This document shows positions 47,820 to 59,606 of a stretch of DNA of 64,000 nt, in pieces. The DNA lies in the NCBI GenBank assembly GCA_033060915.1, contig CM065381.1, positions 3,579,001 to 3,643,000 of the forward strand, in the 5' to 3' direction. The DNA comes from Euryodendron excelsum. Its lineage: Eukaryota; Streptophyta; Magnoliopsida; Ericales; Pentaphylacaceae. Numbering within the stretch: position 1 is the stretch's first letter; each line of letters starts with the position of its first letter. The notes beneath the pieces were generated by a model. It had not been told where the DNA came from. It saw only the letters and a list, made by a program, of their open reading frames with translations, and searched no databases. Position numbers and translations under genes: made by a program.

Positions 47820-49215
47820 AGGGGATGTAGTTGGATGGCGGGCTTACGATGGCGGCGACTGAGGTTAGGGGAGGGTTGATGGGGTTGTGGAGTTAGAGCA
47901 ATGGCAGTAGGCTAGTAAGGGTAGGCACTGGCAGAACTATCCTTGTGGGTGGTGGGGGTGCCATGTTTTTGTTTAATACCCCTATTATACATAGTTGATT
48001 TAACAAAATTCGGCTTTATTAGTATTTTAATTTTTGTATAATCCTTCTCTACGTATTATGCATATATAAATTCAGAAAAAAAAAAATAGGATTCCCATAG
48101 TTTAAAAGTAAAGAATAACCTAATATAATATTAAATTTTTTATATAGTGGACTATGGGCTTATTTATTTATTTATTTTTTTTCTTGTACATCCAAATTCC
48201 TAACCCATTAAATTCAAAAGATTACGGCGGCTTCTAATGGGCACATCCAAAAAAAAATAAAAAATCAATAGTTTGTAGGCTTTTAATGTACATCCATTCA
48301 ATAAGTAAGCTTACTCATCAAATACACAAAAAAAAAAAAAAACCAAAACCATTAATAAAACCTATTTCGCTAAGCCTAAATATTTTGTATGTAGAAAACT
48401 TTCTTTTTCTTCAATTTAAAATATGTGCAAAGAATATTTAAATTATAATTTTTGTATCAATAATTAAAAATTTGTGTTTCAAGTTTTGACACCCCCAAAC
48501 GGCCAAACCATGTAGAATGGCCAATTGTCAACTTGTCCTCATGTTAAATATAAGGTTTCACATTTGATTCTTTCTTACGCCTCTTTATAACAACTATAAT
48601 TTATGTAACACATAAAGTTTACATGATTCATATAAACCTGTATAGTTTGAGGGAGTAGTCGGTAAAACCTTTAACACCTTATAGAAAAAAAAAAAAAAAA
48701 AAACCTTTTGGCACCACCCGAACTAATTACTTGCTCCGCCCCTGAGGGTAGGGCAGGCAGTCGGTTAGAAGTAGCAAGGCAGTGGGTTAGGGTGACGGCA
48801 GTTTTTATGGGCCATGGAAGCAAGGCAGTGTTGATCAGTGGAAGTAAAACGTTGGGAATCGGGGTTGAGATAGGTGGTGGTGAAGGCTGGTGCATGCTTT
48901 TTATGGGTTTGGTTAGATTGGGGCAGTGGGGTTGTAAAGGGCGCCCTTAGTGGTGGGGTGTGTGTGGGTGGGGGAGTGGGGGGGAGGTATGGCTGCGATG
49001 GTAAAAGGGGACTTGGTATGTATGGACCATGCGGTGGAGGAAGATGAGGGAAGGAAGTGTTGGGTTGAGAGAGAAAAAGGAGGACGAAAAGAGAATAAGG
49101 GAGGAGGTAGCAGCGGCAATGACAACGGCAACAACAACGATAGTGACTGAGGTGGGTTGACATGGTGACCTTGGTTGGTGCACTGACATTTTGAGGGCGG
49201 ACAAAGGCAAGGGAG
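47820..49215. other. G-rich, low-complexity tract around the hAT insert
   Basis: Outside the hAT insert this tract is rich in GGTGG, GGGAG and GTAG words (47830-47925 and 48745-49210). It creates Pro/Thr/Ser-rich frames on the minus strand and Gly/Val-rich ones on the plus strand, none resembling a known protein. The flanks (about 47220-47300 and 49225-49335) have weakly inverse TTAATTA-rich ends, so the tract may be the body of an old Mutator-like element. Low certainty. Confidence 0.4.
47926..48744. mobile_element. hAT-like element with 8-bp target duplication
   Basis: Starts CACTGGCAGAAC and ends GCTCCGCCCCTG; the inverse CAGGGGCGGAGC is a familiar hAT-type end in plants. Identical AGGGTAGG 8-mers flank it (47918-47925 and 48745-48752), as expected for hAT. 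The 819-bp interior is AT-rich and shows no transposase, so it is non-autonomous. It is inserted into a G-rich tract. Confidence 0.82.
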
Positions 49216-51130
49216 AAGATTTTCATTTAGGGTTAATTATATAATCAAATAACTTTATTTTTTGTTAATTATATTAGCAAGGGTAGATAAGAAAATACAA
49301 ATTATTCAAAGTATTACGACTTCAATTTTTGTTAATTGGCCAACACCTTAACATGAGTAAAAAGTTTCATATAATTTTCAGAATGTAAGAGTACTATCTT
49401 ACATTTTAATAAACCTCATAAGGCCACTGTAATTGTCCTTTTTTTCGTTTATGTGGCTTGTAGATAGATGTATCTGCAGTGCTACAGGGTCAGAAAGGCC
49501 ACAAAGGCAAACTCTGGCATGGTCAGTAGTTTTTGTATTTGTTCCTTTTATTTATACTTTGGCTGGCTAAAAGACAAAATGAAGATTTAGTTAAAGGGAT
49601 TAGATTTAGATATATAAGTAAATGGATGACTTTTACCGACAGCTGGTTAAAAATTACTGTGTAATATTTTGGCACAACATTTGTTTTTCATCCAACAAAG
49701 TTAGGGGTGCGCACTAGCCGAGTCACACAAAGCCCATCCAGCCTGGTCCGATGGTCCGTAAAAAAGAAATCCAACGTGGCCCCGTTTTTTTAAGATATTG
49801 CATTGAAATATAGGCCCATTTTTTACTTCGCCTTGATTTGGAGCTAAGTTTTGTTGCTCTGACCAGCCCTAGTTTTTAGGCCCAGTTATCTTTTTGGGGT
49901 GATTTTGGGATTAATATTTGTAAGCTGGGCTCGAGTTTTATTTGAACATATAATATGTGTAATAATGTAATTAAATTTTTGTATATACTTAAAATACTTA
50001 ACCTCTTGAATTCATTGTAAGAATTGTGTCGTACACACTCTCAATATAAATAAAGACTTATGCCACTAAGCTACTATAACAACTTCTGTATTTTCTGTAA
50101 AATGTATTTATTTGAATCTTAATCCCGGTTGTTGGAGTTGAGCATAGGCCCAGCAATAAATCTAACGCCGGGCCAAGCTGCTTCGGTCCAACATACAACC
50201 CTTAGTACAGAATACAAGCCCACCCCATGTGTACTTTTAGACAAAACTATAGTTGCCTAATATGAAAAATTAGAACGTAAAACATGGCCTAAAAATATTA
50301 TGAGAAATGAAAAGTAGTAGATGATATAAAAGTAAATATGATATTTATAAGAAAATCGATTGAGAACATTAAAAATAGTAAAATAAAGTATTAAAAGACT
50401 TTTATGATCAATTAAACACTAATGCTTTATATCTATAGAAGCTTATTAGACAATTATATACTAAGGTTTAAAATAAGATTTAAGAGCATTAAGATACTCA
50501 ATATTATGAGAAATGCATTTTTAGAGAGTTTTGAAAATATTTTTTTAAAGAGGTTTTGACCAGTTCATTTAAATTATACGATAACTTCTTAAACGTCTCT
50601 TATAAGTTTTCCTTAAATTTCATGAGAGTTTCATTTCCATTTCGAAAATGAGTTTTCTCTCTTAAGAAGAATTTCTTGGTATGTATGCACAAAAAGGGAA
50701 AGAGAAAAGGTAGGAAATGAAAATTAGGTTAAACAAGTTAGATTTATTTATTTATTTTTGGTTGGTTAATAAAATAAGAAGAAAAATGATAGATATTTTG
50801 ATTACCCAAGAAAAAAGAACGTCTTCTTAAACGTAATTATATTTTCTTTTTCCTTAACAAATTTAAGATTCAAACATCGGGGGCATTAGTTTCTGCTTAG
50901 CCATTTTTCTCCGATTTACGTTTGTTGTTTGGTTCCTTTCTTGCAAAAAAGAATTCTTCCAAATGCCATCACAAGTTCAAAACAAGCTAGAGCTTTCTTC
51001 TATGGTTGTGGAATGACATGAATCTGTATAAAAATTGGTTGAATCAGGTTCCTAACTTAACATAAATATACACTTTAATTGGGAATGTAGATAATGCTAT
51101 TCACACCAGATTCTGTGCTTTGAAAATGTC
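49216..51130. other. Intergenic, no gene seen
   Basis: AT-rich non-coding DNA. Around 49700-50210, repeated GGCCC-containing words with an AGGGGTGCG left end and a CAACCCTTAG right end suggest a degraded MITE, but the ends agree poorly. Nothing else supportable. Confidence 0.45.
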
Positions 51131-51137
51131 AAAAACC

Positions 51138-51329
51138 TTCATTTGGTAGAGCTTATTTCAAGTTTTTTCATTTAGTTTTTTGACTTATAAACCAAAAAGT
51201 TAATTTTTTTTTTTACTTTTTTAAACTAAAGATAAGCAAAAAAGTAAAAAAAAAAAAAAAAAAAAAGAACTAATTTTTTTGCTTATAAGCTAAAACTAAG
51301 TCAAGCCCAAAAACCCTACCAAACGGAAG
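51138..51329. mobile_element. Small MITE-like inverted repeat
   Basis: Left end CCTTCATTTGGTAGAGCTT and right end (inverted) TCTTCCGTTTGGTAGGGTTT are similar. The interior is poly-A/T with TTATAAACC...GCTTATAAG symmetry. Too short to code; target duplication not clear. Confidence 0.45.
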
Positions 51330-51414
51330 ATGTGAGAAAGTAAAATCTAATAATGTTGAGGAGTTGGTACCTAATCATGTTGAGGAGCAAGTTTAATCAA
51401 GTATAGTGACACCC

Positions 51415-52148
51415 AGGCCCGGCTCTAGGGCTAGGCGAGCAAAGCGCTGGTGTTAGGCCCTCAATTTTCGAAGACTTTCAATTTTCAAAATTCCCATAGG
51501 TTATAGTATCAGTTTTATGTAATTTTTTCATCTCTTTTTACAAAAAATCCCATTTTGGATGAGAAAAAAATGTTTGTTAGAAAAAGAAGACATAAAATCA
51601 ATTACACTAGTAAACTTAAAGGAGAAAAAATACCACTTTAACCAATAATAAATTGAAGGCCTCAATTTTTTTTTTCTAAACCTAACATGCTATAATCAAA
51701 GCGCTATATGGTTTTTACAAATTTTTTCTTAACGATCCATTTAGAATCCCAACTTTCCATGAAAAAAATAAAGGACAAGAAAAACGTGAGGGAAAAGAGA
51801 ATAAAAATGCTATTTCATTTTGTTCTCTTTTCTCTTACTTTTTCTTTTACCTTTACTTTTTCTACTAAAAATTTAAGTACCAAATAGAGCATCAAAAAAC
51901 GTCTCAGTACAGACGAGAAAAAATGTCCTATAAAAGTGATTTCGAAATTGATTACACTAATTAAATATATATATATATATATATCTTCCAACTGAAAAAT
52001 GCTCATTAGAAGAAGGTCCAAAATTAGCATATTGAAAAATTTTAGAAAAAAAATTAATTTTATCAAAAAAAAAACTTAATTTATAAACCAAAAACATAAA
52101 AAAACCTTATTTAAAATTATTTGTTTTATACCTCAAATTGTCTTGGAC
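51415..52148. mobile_element. Non-autonomous element with TGACACCC duplication
   Basis: Identical 8-mers TGACACCC at 51407-51414 and 52149-52156 bracket a 734-bp AT-rich, non-coding block that begins AGGCCCGGCTCTAGGGC and ends CAAATTGTCTTGGAC. The CAGGCCCGGC-like left end is typical of a plant hAT MITE family; the right end is decayed. Confidence 0.65.
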
Positions 52149-52583
52149 TGACACCCCCACCTAAAGTACACAAAAGAATTGAACTAATCTAACCGTTATG
52201 GGTCTGTCACGAGTTCGACAAGATTCGACTCCATTCTAGGTCTTAAAATGGTGAAACTCATAAATTTAGTTCAATTCTTCATGTTAACATCCTATCACAC
52301 CTAACCTGAGCCATTTATGTTACGAAATTCTTATGTGTCCTTAAATTATTACTTCTTGTACTAAAATATTGTTGGAGTTGTTTTATACTTTATTTTTTTT
52401 AATTTTTCAAAAAGTTTGTATACAAACTTGAGTTTTTTATTTTTTATTTGCTTGCAAAGGGTAGTGGGGCAACCCAAGTAACATTCTTGATTGTCTGTGA
52501 CCATAACAATCTCTATCTCGCTTGACTCTTTTGGGCTGCATTCAGCTCACCTCATATTTTAGTGTCCGTTTGTATTAAAAAAA

Positions 52584-53038
52584 TGAGTAATTACATTTTG
52601 TCTATTGTGGTTTGAGCTAAAATCAAATGACTCCCTTGTGATTTAAAGGTGAACACATGACCCCCATGTGACTTGAACTTATCTACAAATAGATAAAAAC
52701 CGTTAGATTTAATGAAAATTCTATCATACAAGTATTTTTCTCATTTTAACTCTCTAAATTAGAGCATCAAACATGTGATTTGACCTTTTTATGCCAAAAT
52801 AAAAGCTTGTCTATCGAGAATTTTTTTTGTTATTTTACCAAATTATCTTTTTGATATTTTAATTTGAAGAGATAAAATGACAAAAACATCCGTATGATAA
52901 AATTTTTGTTAAATCTAACAATTTTCATTTATTTTACAGATAAGTCCGAACTACAAAGGGTCATACTTTTACTTTTAAACTAAAGGAGGTTATCTAAATT
53001 TGGCTCAAACCAGAAGGAAGTAAAACTATAATTACTCC
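52584..53038. mobile_element. Mutator-type MITE, 455 bp, mostly inverted repeat
   Basis: Starts TGAGTAATTACATTTTG and ends AAACTATAATTACTCC. Flanking 9-mers TTAAAAAAA (52575-52583) and TTAAAAACA (53039-53047) differ at one base. Inner tracts pair in inverse order, for example AACCGTTAGATTTAATGAAA against TTTGTTAAATCTAACAATTT. The arms make up most of the element; no coding capacity. Confidence 0.78.
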
Positions 53039-53047
53039 TTAAAAACA

Positions 53048-55090
53048 TTCAATGACTATAACCCTTTTTCTTACTCACTCTATATTTATATTTGTTGTTT
53101 TTTTTTTTTGTAAAAAACAAAAGTTACGCTAGCCTATATTTGTTTTTATGGAGAACTAATGACGTAGGAGTGGGATTAGCCCAACGTGTGACCATGAGCA
53201 CGTGGGTGTCTCTAAGGAAAACTTCTTAGGATGGGTGGTGCGTAACCCATCATAGGAGACACGATAAAATATTACACGATGAAAAATATTATATAAATGT
53301 TATTTCTAACTAGAGAAAATACACTTGAATGTCCCTAAAATTGTAATAATAATTAAAAGAAATAGAATAATTCAATGCAAGAGACTCCCACTCCCACCAC
53401 TATAGTGTTTGCGCAGCATATATATATAGCAGCCAACTTGGAAATTTTTACAAGAGAGAGCTAAGGTATAAATTCTTGAATTTAGAGTATAGGTGAAAAA
53501 ATTTGCATTTGGGGGAAGGGGGACAGTGCTAATTTTTTTCAATAAAAAACACTATAAGAAAACAAAATTTTGAGGACTTGAGGCCTAGGAAAGGAATTTT
53601 CAAAAACTTGGAGGGAGGTGGGCCAACCCGCTTGGCTACACAGTTCTGCCCTTGGTTAGATTTGCAGTCTTACCCCGTACTTACATGCAAGAAGCTTTTT
53701 ACATGTTTCATACGTATAAGCCTGTGATGACCTGATCACAATAAAGCAACCTTCCTCTAAAAGAGAAAGAAAACAAATATTAAAATTCACCATGCTATTG
53801 ACTGCATAGCTGAATAAAGTGACCACAGAAAAGCTCTGCAGCTTCATAAAAGTATCATGAGTGAGCATTTCCAGGTAGAATAACATGCAACAGAAGCACC
53901 AAGCAGTACTGTGTTTCAGCTAAGCCAAGACAACAATAGGCTTGAATTCCTGGCAAAACACTTCATTTTCTCATGCTTCTAATTCATCAGTCATCAGAAT
54001 GTCAACACAAAAATCCATATACTACAATAAGCATGTAAATACCTAGCTGGGATCAGACTATGAGATCAACATTCTTTTCTATCTATATTGTAGAAGACTG
54101 AAGCAGTGGTCTCTACCTAAGACACCTTCAGGGGGGAAAGTATTAAATAATTAATAATTTAAGAAAAAATATTTAAAAAAATTTGTTTATCACGGATGGA
54201 TTCATTTTGATTAGCTCCTCATTCCTAACCAAACTAAACAATTCAGAAACTTCTTATTCAAGAATTTTTTTTTTTGAAGAAAATTCATTTAAAATAATAC
54301 CTATTAAATGAAAATATTTTTAGACATTCAACATTCAATTTTCATTATTGAACTAACACATCCAGATTTGATCATTTGTCTTTTAACTTTTTAAGGTTAT
54401 TTTTTTTTATTTTTGTAAATATTAGTTCATAATTTGAGCAGTAGACCTCGTATTTTTTATGTAGGGTTTCAAACTTTAAAAAGGGTATATGCATATTTAT
54501 ATATCTTTTACGACATATTTTGTATAGTTAGTCTTATAGTTTTTCTGTTCCTCGAATTAGTGGTATTGTTTCGGACTTTTTTTCCCCTCAAATGCAAATC
54601 TGTCTCCATAATTCAAACTCGTATGATATTATATTGTCTATCTTCTATAACTATGTATTTGTTTTATTTGATGAGTTGTTGTTTTACATTTAATTACTGT
54701 TAAGTTGTGGTTTTTTAACATATTATGGTCAAAATTCACTAAAATTTGTTTATATTGGGGGTTAGAATCACAATTTTGCTGGATTTTATTTCAATTTCAG
54801 GTTCTAAATTGTTAAAAGCTAGAACTTAGCTGCCATTAAATTTAGAAATTAAGTTAGGACAAACTCACACTTCTTTTGGATTGAGAGGTTTAAAGGGAAA
54901 GGAAAGAGTTAGTTACAGGGGAAAGGGAGAGGAAGAGGAGTATCCTTCATCTTGTTTGCTTAATTAAGAGATAAAAGAGGAGTGAACTTTCCTTCATCTT
55001 TGGTTTGACAATAATTAAAAAAAGTAAAGAGAGAAATATAATATAATTTTACTATTATACCCCTTCTTTCTTCACAGGTAGAAGTTAAAA
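53048..55090. other. Intergenic with a possible gene fragment
   Basis: No complete gene. At about 53645-54125 the composition changes and looks gene-derived. On the minus strand a piece translating as GCFIVIRSSQAYTYETCKKL (about 53753-53690) is followed by a good donor site, TGTAAGTACGG (about 53685). I do not recognise the protein. The rest is AT-rich, with hAT-like debris near 53600-53645. Confidence 0.35.
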
Positions 55091-55107
55091 TGACCAACGT
55101 AAGAGTT

Positions 55108-55297
55108 TTTGTATTTTGGGCTAACCAAGTGTTCGGGTCAGCTTACGCACACTTCAACTAATCTTGGGGTCTGTATAGTCATCCATCCCACATAAACCAA
55201 ATAATTATTAGGCCGAAGGTTTTGGAAAAACTTCTTGCACTTGGTAAGAGTCGAACACCTGACCTCTCAAGAGAGATCATGAGTTCTGGCCAATTGA
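55108..55297 (-). mobile_element. tRNA-derived SINE with 16-bp target duplication
   Basis: Direct repeats GACCAACGTAAGAGTT (55092-55107) and GACCAACGTAGGAGTT (55298-55313) differ at one base and flank a 190-bp body. On the minus strand the 5' end carries a box-A-like TTGGCCAGAACTCATG, and 32 bases on a box-B-like GGTGTTCGACTC. The body ends GGTTAGCCCAAAATACAAAAA, an A-rich tail. This is the layout of a pol III-transcribed, LINE-mobilised SINE. Confidence 0.85.
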
Positions 55298-56289
55298 GAC
55301 CAACGTAGGAGTTAAAACAACCAAACTGCTACTACTATGTCACTAGCATGTGTCGTGTGTGTGTACCAAATTATATGTGAATAGAAATAGTATATGTTTT
55401 ACATACTTGGAAGAGTCCACAAACCACCAAGAGTAGGATATTTGTCTAAAAAATGAGAGAGATTTTCTATTAAAAAAAAGAAAAAAGAGGTTTGATTCGA
55501 TGAAATAATAAAATCAATAAAGAAAGTGAATGATTGGTTCGGTAAACAATAATATGTTCCCTCCAAAACCATATATAGCATAATAAAAGTGATAATAATA
55601 AACAACTAAAACTAAAGAACGTCCAAAGTCACCAAAAACAAAAAATTCTTATAACCAGTGTAGTCCTAATACAACTATATTGCTTTGTTAAAATTCTTAT
55701 TACTAGTGTAGACCAGTCATATTACAGAATGATAAAGATAGCAAGAGAGTGCTACTTCTATAAATGTATATAATATTTCAATATCGTAGTCCTAATACAA
55801 CTCTTATAAGCATTATAATAGTTGTATTACAACTCTCTATGGATTAGTACTGAAATAATTCTTTTATAAATCAATGAGTATAATTGGTATATAAAATAAA
55901 ATAATACTAAACACCTTACTTTTCTTCCGTTTTCTTCTAATTTTGGAGAAGAAGAAAAATGGTTAAAAAGTGAGCCCTCTCTCACTTCACAACCCCTCCA
56001 CCCAATTTCTCTTTCCTCCTTAAAAAATTATCCAATCAAGAATTAACTAACTTTATCCATCCAAACCCTTTCCTTCCCCTCCAAAATTAGAAAAAAAATT
56101 GGGAGAAAAATCTATCCAATCAAGAATTACTAGACAAAAATCATATATACGTCCTTGACTACGTAATGTTCAAAGGGCTTTATGATAAAAATGACACCAT
56201 CTCATACATTAGACAACTAATCCACATCTCCAATGTGACCTCATCAAGATATGGGTAGATTTTTCATTTTTTCCAATGCTAGCAACTTA

Positions 56290-56486
56290 GGGAGTGTTTA
56301 GATTGCTTTTTAAAAAATTTATGAGCCATAAGCTTAAATTAGTTTTACAAAGTTACTTATTTTAAAGGTTTTTTTAAATTTAAGCTAGGCCTAAAAAATT
56401 ATTTTTTTAACAGAAGCCAAACACAATTTTAAAAAATTATAAATTTAATCCATAAGCTACTAAAAATCCACTGTCCAAACAACCTC
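56290..56486. mobile_element. Tourist-like MITE, 197 bp
   Basis: Flanked by TTA on both sides (56287-56289 and 56487-56489). Left end GGGAGTGTTTAGATTGC, right end (inverted) GAGGTTGTTTGGACAGTGG. Inside, CATAAGCTTAAATT has a near-inverse AATTTAATCCATAAGCT. Non-coding. Confidence 0.68.
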
Positions 56487-57055
56487 TTAGAAATGGTCTG
56501 AAACTGGCTGGGCCAAGCCAAGTCATCTAAAAATCGGCTGAATGTGGCCGATTGGACTCCTTTGGGCATCTTATGCTTAGACTTTAATCTGGGTTGATCT
56601 TTTTCTCTGTTTCCTTTTTTTTTCTAATTTTTTTGTATAAGTAATGCATTCATGCCTCATAGGCTCTTTAGACCCACTCCAGCAACATAAATGACAAAAA
56701 AAATGCTATACAATCAATAAATTTATACAAAATTTATGTACAAAGTAACGTAACTGAATGAGAGCACTTGATGATTTTACAACCAAATATCTATGATGAT
56801 GTCTCTTAGTAACAAAAATGCTATTATATATTATTTTAGTGAAATTTTTTTAAAAAATATTTTTTCATAAAAATTAGGCTTCAACAATCAGTGAAGTTGC
56901 AAGTTCATGTGCAATGCAAATAGTGGATAATTTGCATATTTTAAAATTTTTGTCATTTTGGAATTCAACACTTCTTTGACACCACTAATGCAGCTTTCTT
57001 GTTTCGACAAAGGTCTCGAATGATTAGTAAACTTATTCATTTAATGAAATTCATG

Positions 57056-57255
57056 TCAAAGCATCTTACATTTATGACCATTGCACTTTATACTAAATCT
57101 CACTTTAATTCTGTAATCAAATTCCTATACTTACGATTATGGTCACGGTCAAGTTACAATGCAAACTTTTTTATAGCTATCATTTGTCTATCTAAAGAAA
57201 AATGCTCATGATGAACTGAAGTGATAATTAGGTATAAAGTGCAAAGATGTAAGTT
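57056..57255. mobile_element. Short hairpin MITE, Mutator-like ends
   Basis: CATCTTACATTTATGACCAT...GCACTTTATAC on the left pairs with the inverse GTATAAAGTGCAAAGATGTA on the right, followed by AATAACCCT. Borders approximate. Confidence 0.55.
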
Positions 57256-57289
57256 ATAATAACCCTAATTTTTTTTTACGTGTAATTGT

Positions 57290-57470
57290 TTTAAGGGCAA
57301 ATACCGTAATTGACATTTTAGGTTCATTACATTTAACGCCTCACACTTTATACAAAAATTTCACTTTGTTCCCTCATGTACATGGCTGTCATAGTTGAAA
57401 ACTCGGGATCAAAGTGTGATAAAATATAAATTATAGGGGTAAGTAGTGTATACCCAATAAAGAATCCAAG
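57290..57470. mobile_element. Second short hairpin MITE
   Basis: ACGCCTCACACTTTATAC...TTTCACTTTGTTCCC pairs imperfectly with the inverse of GGGATCAAAGTGTGATAAAA...ATAGGGGTAAGTAG. It carries the GGGCAAATACCGTAATT-type start of this MITE group and stands directly beside the previous one. Confidence 0.5.
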
Positions 57471-57818
57471 ATCAGCTCAGATTTAGTGTGGGTGCCAACT
57501 CTTGTTTATATGTGCCATCCGTCTCCAAACGCTCACGGTTTAGTGCCAAATCTCATAATTATACGATTGTCTCTCCCAAGGGATGTGTAAGTGGTGACTG
57601 GTGAGGAAGGCACTTCAATTTTTTCCACGATAGTTCCTCAAAAAGGAAGTTGTAGGTGGAATTTTGCCTAAACTGGATTATGATCGAATAGAGAGCTTTC
57701 AAACCATTGAAAAAGGAAACAGCTACAATACTTCAAAGGTATTGTATCTTAAAGGTAGCTACCATTTACTACTTAGACTAAATTATTTTTAAAAAAGAGA
57801 ACAACTAAGATATCTCGA

Positions 57819-57900
57819 AAGTACTATCTCTTGAAGGTAAGTAATACTTAGATTGATTAAAGTACTATCTCTTGAAGTTAAGTAATACTTAGATTGATTA
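57819..57900 (+). repeat. 41-bp tandem duplication
   Basis: Two adjacent copies of a 41-bp unit (57819-57859 and 57860-57900), both containing AGTACTATCTCTTGAAG and AAGTAATACTTAGATTGATT, identical but for about one base. Confidence 0.9.
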
Positions 57901-58275
57901 TAGTTACCACTTAAACTAGTCATGGTTATTACTTAATTTTATAATAGTTATCACAAAATATAACAACTTTGTTAAAAAAATTTTACCAAAACGTCTCAAT
58001 TTTTCAAAAAAGCATCAAGTTACATAAGAAATACCCTTAGAAAATGCATGAATTTAACCATAGAACAAATTAGGAATACCCTATGTTTATCTTAAATTTT
58101 GTGTGCTTGCATATGAGAGGAAATTGTAATCCAATGATTACTTTTATGGATGTGTTTGTTACAAAATTATGTGCAGGAATAGAAACAAAATAAAAATTTT
58201 ACTTTTACATGTGGTGTAAGTTAATTCTACCTCCACTACTATTGGCAGTACATTTCTTTTCTGCCTCTTTTTTTA

Positions 58276-58492
58276 TTAAGGGTCCATTTAAAATAGTTTT
58301 TTTCAAATTTTTTTTATTTTGCTTTTTTGGTCTATAAACAAAAAAGATAAATGTTTTTAATTTTTTTACTTTTAACAAGATAAGATAAGTAGAAAAATAA
58401 CAAAATTTCAAAATTCTAACTTTTTTGCTTATCAACAAAAAAACAAATCAAGCAAAAAAAGTTTCAAAAAAATCCAACCAAACTGGCGCTTA
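58276..58492. mobile_element. Degenerate MITE-like inverted repeat
   Basis: TTA at both edges (58276-58278 and 58490-58492), and loosely inverse ends AGGGTCCATTTAAAAT and GCGCCAGTTTGGTTGG around an A/T-rich body. Weak ends; tentative Tourist-like call. Confidence 0.4.
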
Positions 58493-58503
58493 GTCACTAC
58501 ATT

Positions 58504-58786
58504 CTCCATCCATTCTCTCTCTCTCAAATGAAATTTCTGTATTGTACAAACTCTCTCTCCTGTAGGTACTTATATAAACAAATATACACGCACACCCACA
58601 CATGCTATTAACAACCAATAATAGCCAACATAATAAAATCTTGTCGATCTCCATCCATTCTCTATGTGTCTCTCAAATGAAATTTATGTATTGTACAATC
58701 TCTCACTCTCTTTTAAACAAATATGCACACACATACCCATACAGCTATTAACAACCAATAATAGCCAATATAATAAAATTTTGTTG
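58504..58786 (+). repeat. About 140-bp tandem duplication upstream of ALIS
   Basis: Two adjacent, similar units (58504-58648 and 58649-58786). Both run CTCCATCCATTCTCT, CTCAAATGAAATTT, TGTATTGTACAA, AAACAAATAT and CTATTAACAACCAATAATAG to TAATAAAAT. The copies differ by small indels. They lie 0.8-1.1 kb upstream of the ALIS start codon. Confidence 0.88.
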
Positions 58787-58789
58787 AAA

Positions 58790-59606
58790 ACAAAGCAACA
58801 ACCAATGCTTGCCATTTTGAAAAGAGATGCAACTGTAACAGGTGAGTTCACCTGACGTGGCAGACAGTCACTATGTTGAACAGCCGTGACTATTTGTAAT
58901 AAAATTTTATTTTTAATAGGAGTGTCTATTTACACCCAACTCGACAGTTGAGCCACAACCGCAACTATAATTAATAAAACTCTTTTTTAATATTTTTGCT
59001 TAAAAAGACAAACAATCCCTCCGACAATATCATCATGTATACAACTCATGTACGATTAACCTTAAGAAATAGTTTGGTGAAGATAGTAACGAGTTATAAA
59101 CTCCAACGTCATATGTTCAAAATTTAACAGTTCTCTTAGAGTTAATTTTAACATGAATAATATGTTTTTAGTTAGACATAATCAAATTAATTAAAATGTG
59201 CGTGATCTTTTCCCAGTAACCAAAGTTTATTATGCAGGGCCCTATGTGAAATGAGTTGGGGAAAGTTGAAGGACCCACTTAAAACTGATTCTTTATCCCT
59301 TGAAATGACAGGTAATTTTGTTCCCGCTCCCTCGTGAGCTATGTGACCTCGGTTTAATCGCGTGATCCGCGGTCCTCCAACCAACTCATTTTTCTGATGA
59401 AACAAACAATCCACCGGAAAAGGAAGACAAAATAAGAATAGCATGAGGAAGAGGAAACAACAACCAAGAAAAGTTCATCGGAAATGTAAATTTCATCTTG
59501 TGATTGATTGATATATTTCTTCCTCAAATTCTTCTTTTTTTTTTCCATCTATTTCTTTCTCTTTCTAAATTCTCCTTCCCTCTCTCTCTAGAGAAATATT
59601 TCGAAG
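58790..59606 (+). promoter_or_regulatory. ALIS promoter and 5' untranslated region
   Basis: No coding sequence recognised. CT-rich tracts (TTTCTTTCTCTTTC, CCCTCTCTCTCT) lie within 60 nt of the ATG, a common feature of plant 5' untranslated regions. No certain TATA box. Confidence 0.45.

Noticed and set aside
48765..49226. 153-codon Pro/Thr/Ser-rich frame on the minus strand (with two more overlapping frames)
   Set aside because: It is produced by the complement of a G-rich low-complexity tract, crosses no known domain, and all frames of the tract are open. No gene support.
49700..50210. MITE with GGGGTGCG/CAACCC ends
   Set aside because: The candidate ends agree at too few positions and the TTA edges are uninformative in AT-rich DNA.
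55240..55297. A genuine tRNA gene
   Set aside because: Box-A- and box-B-like motifs are present, but no cloverleaf or acceptor stem forms, and the unit has an A-rich tail and long target duplications, so it is a SINE.
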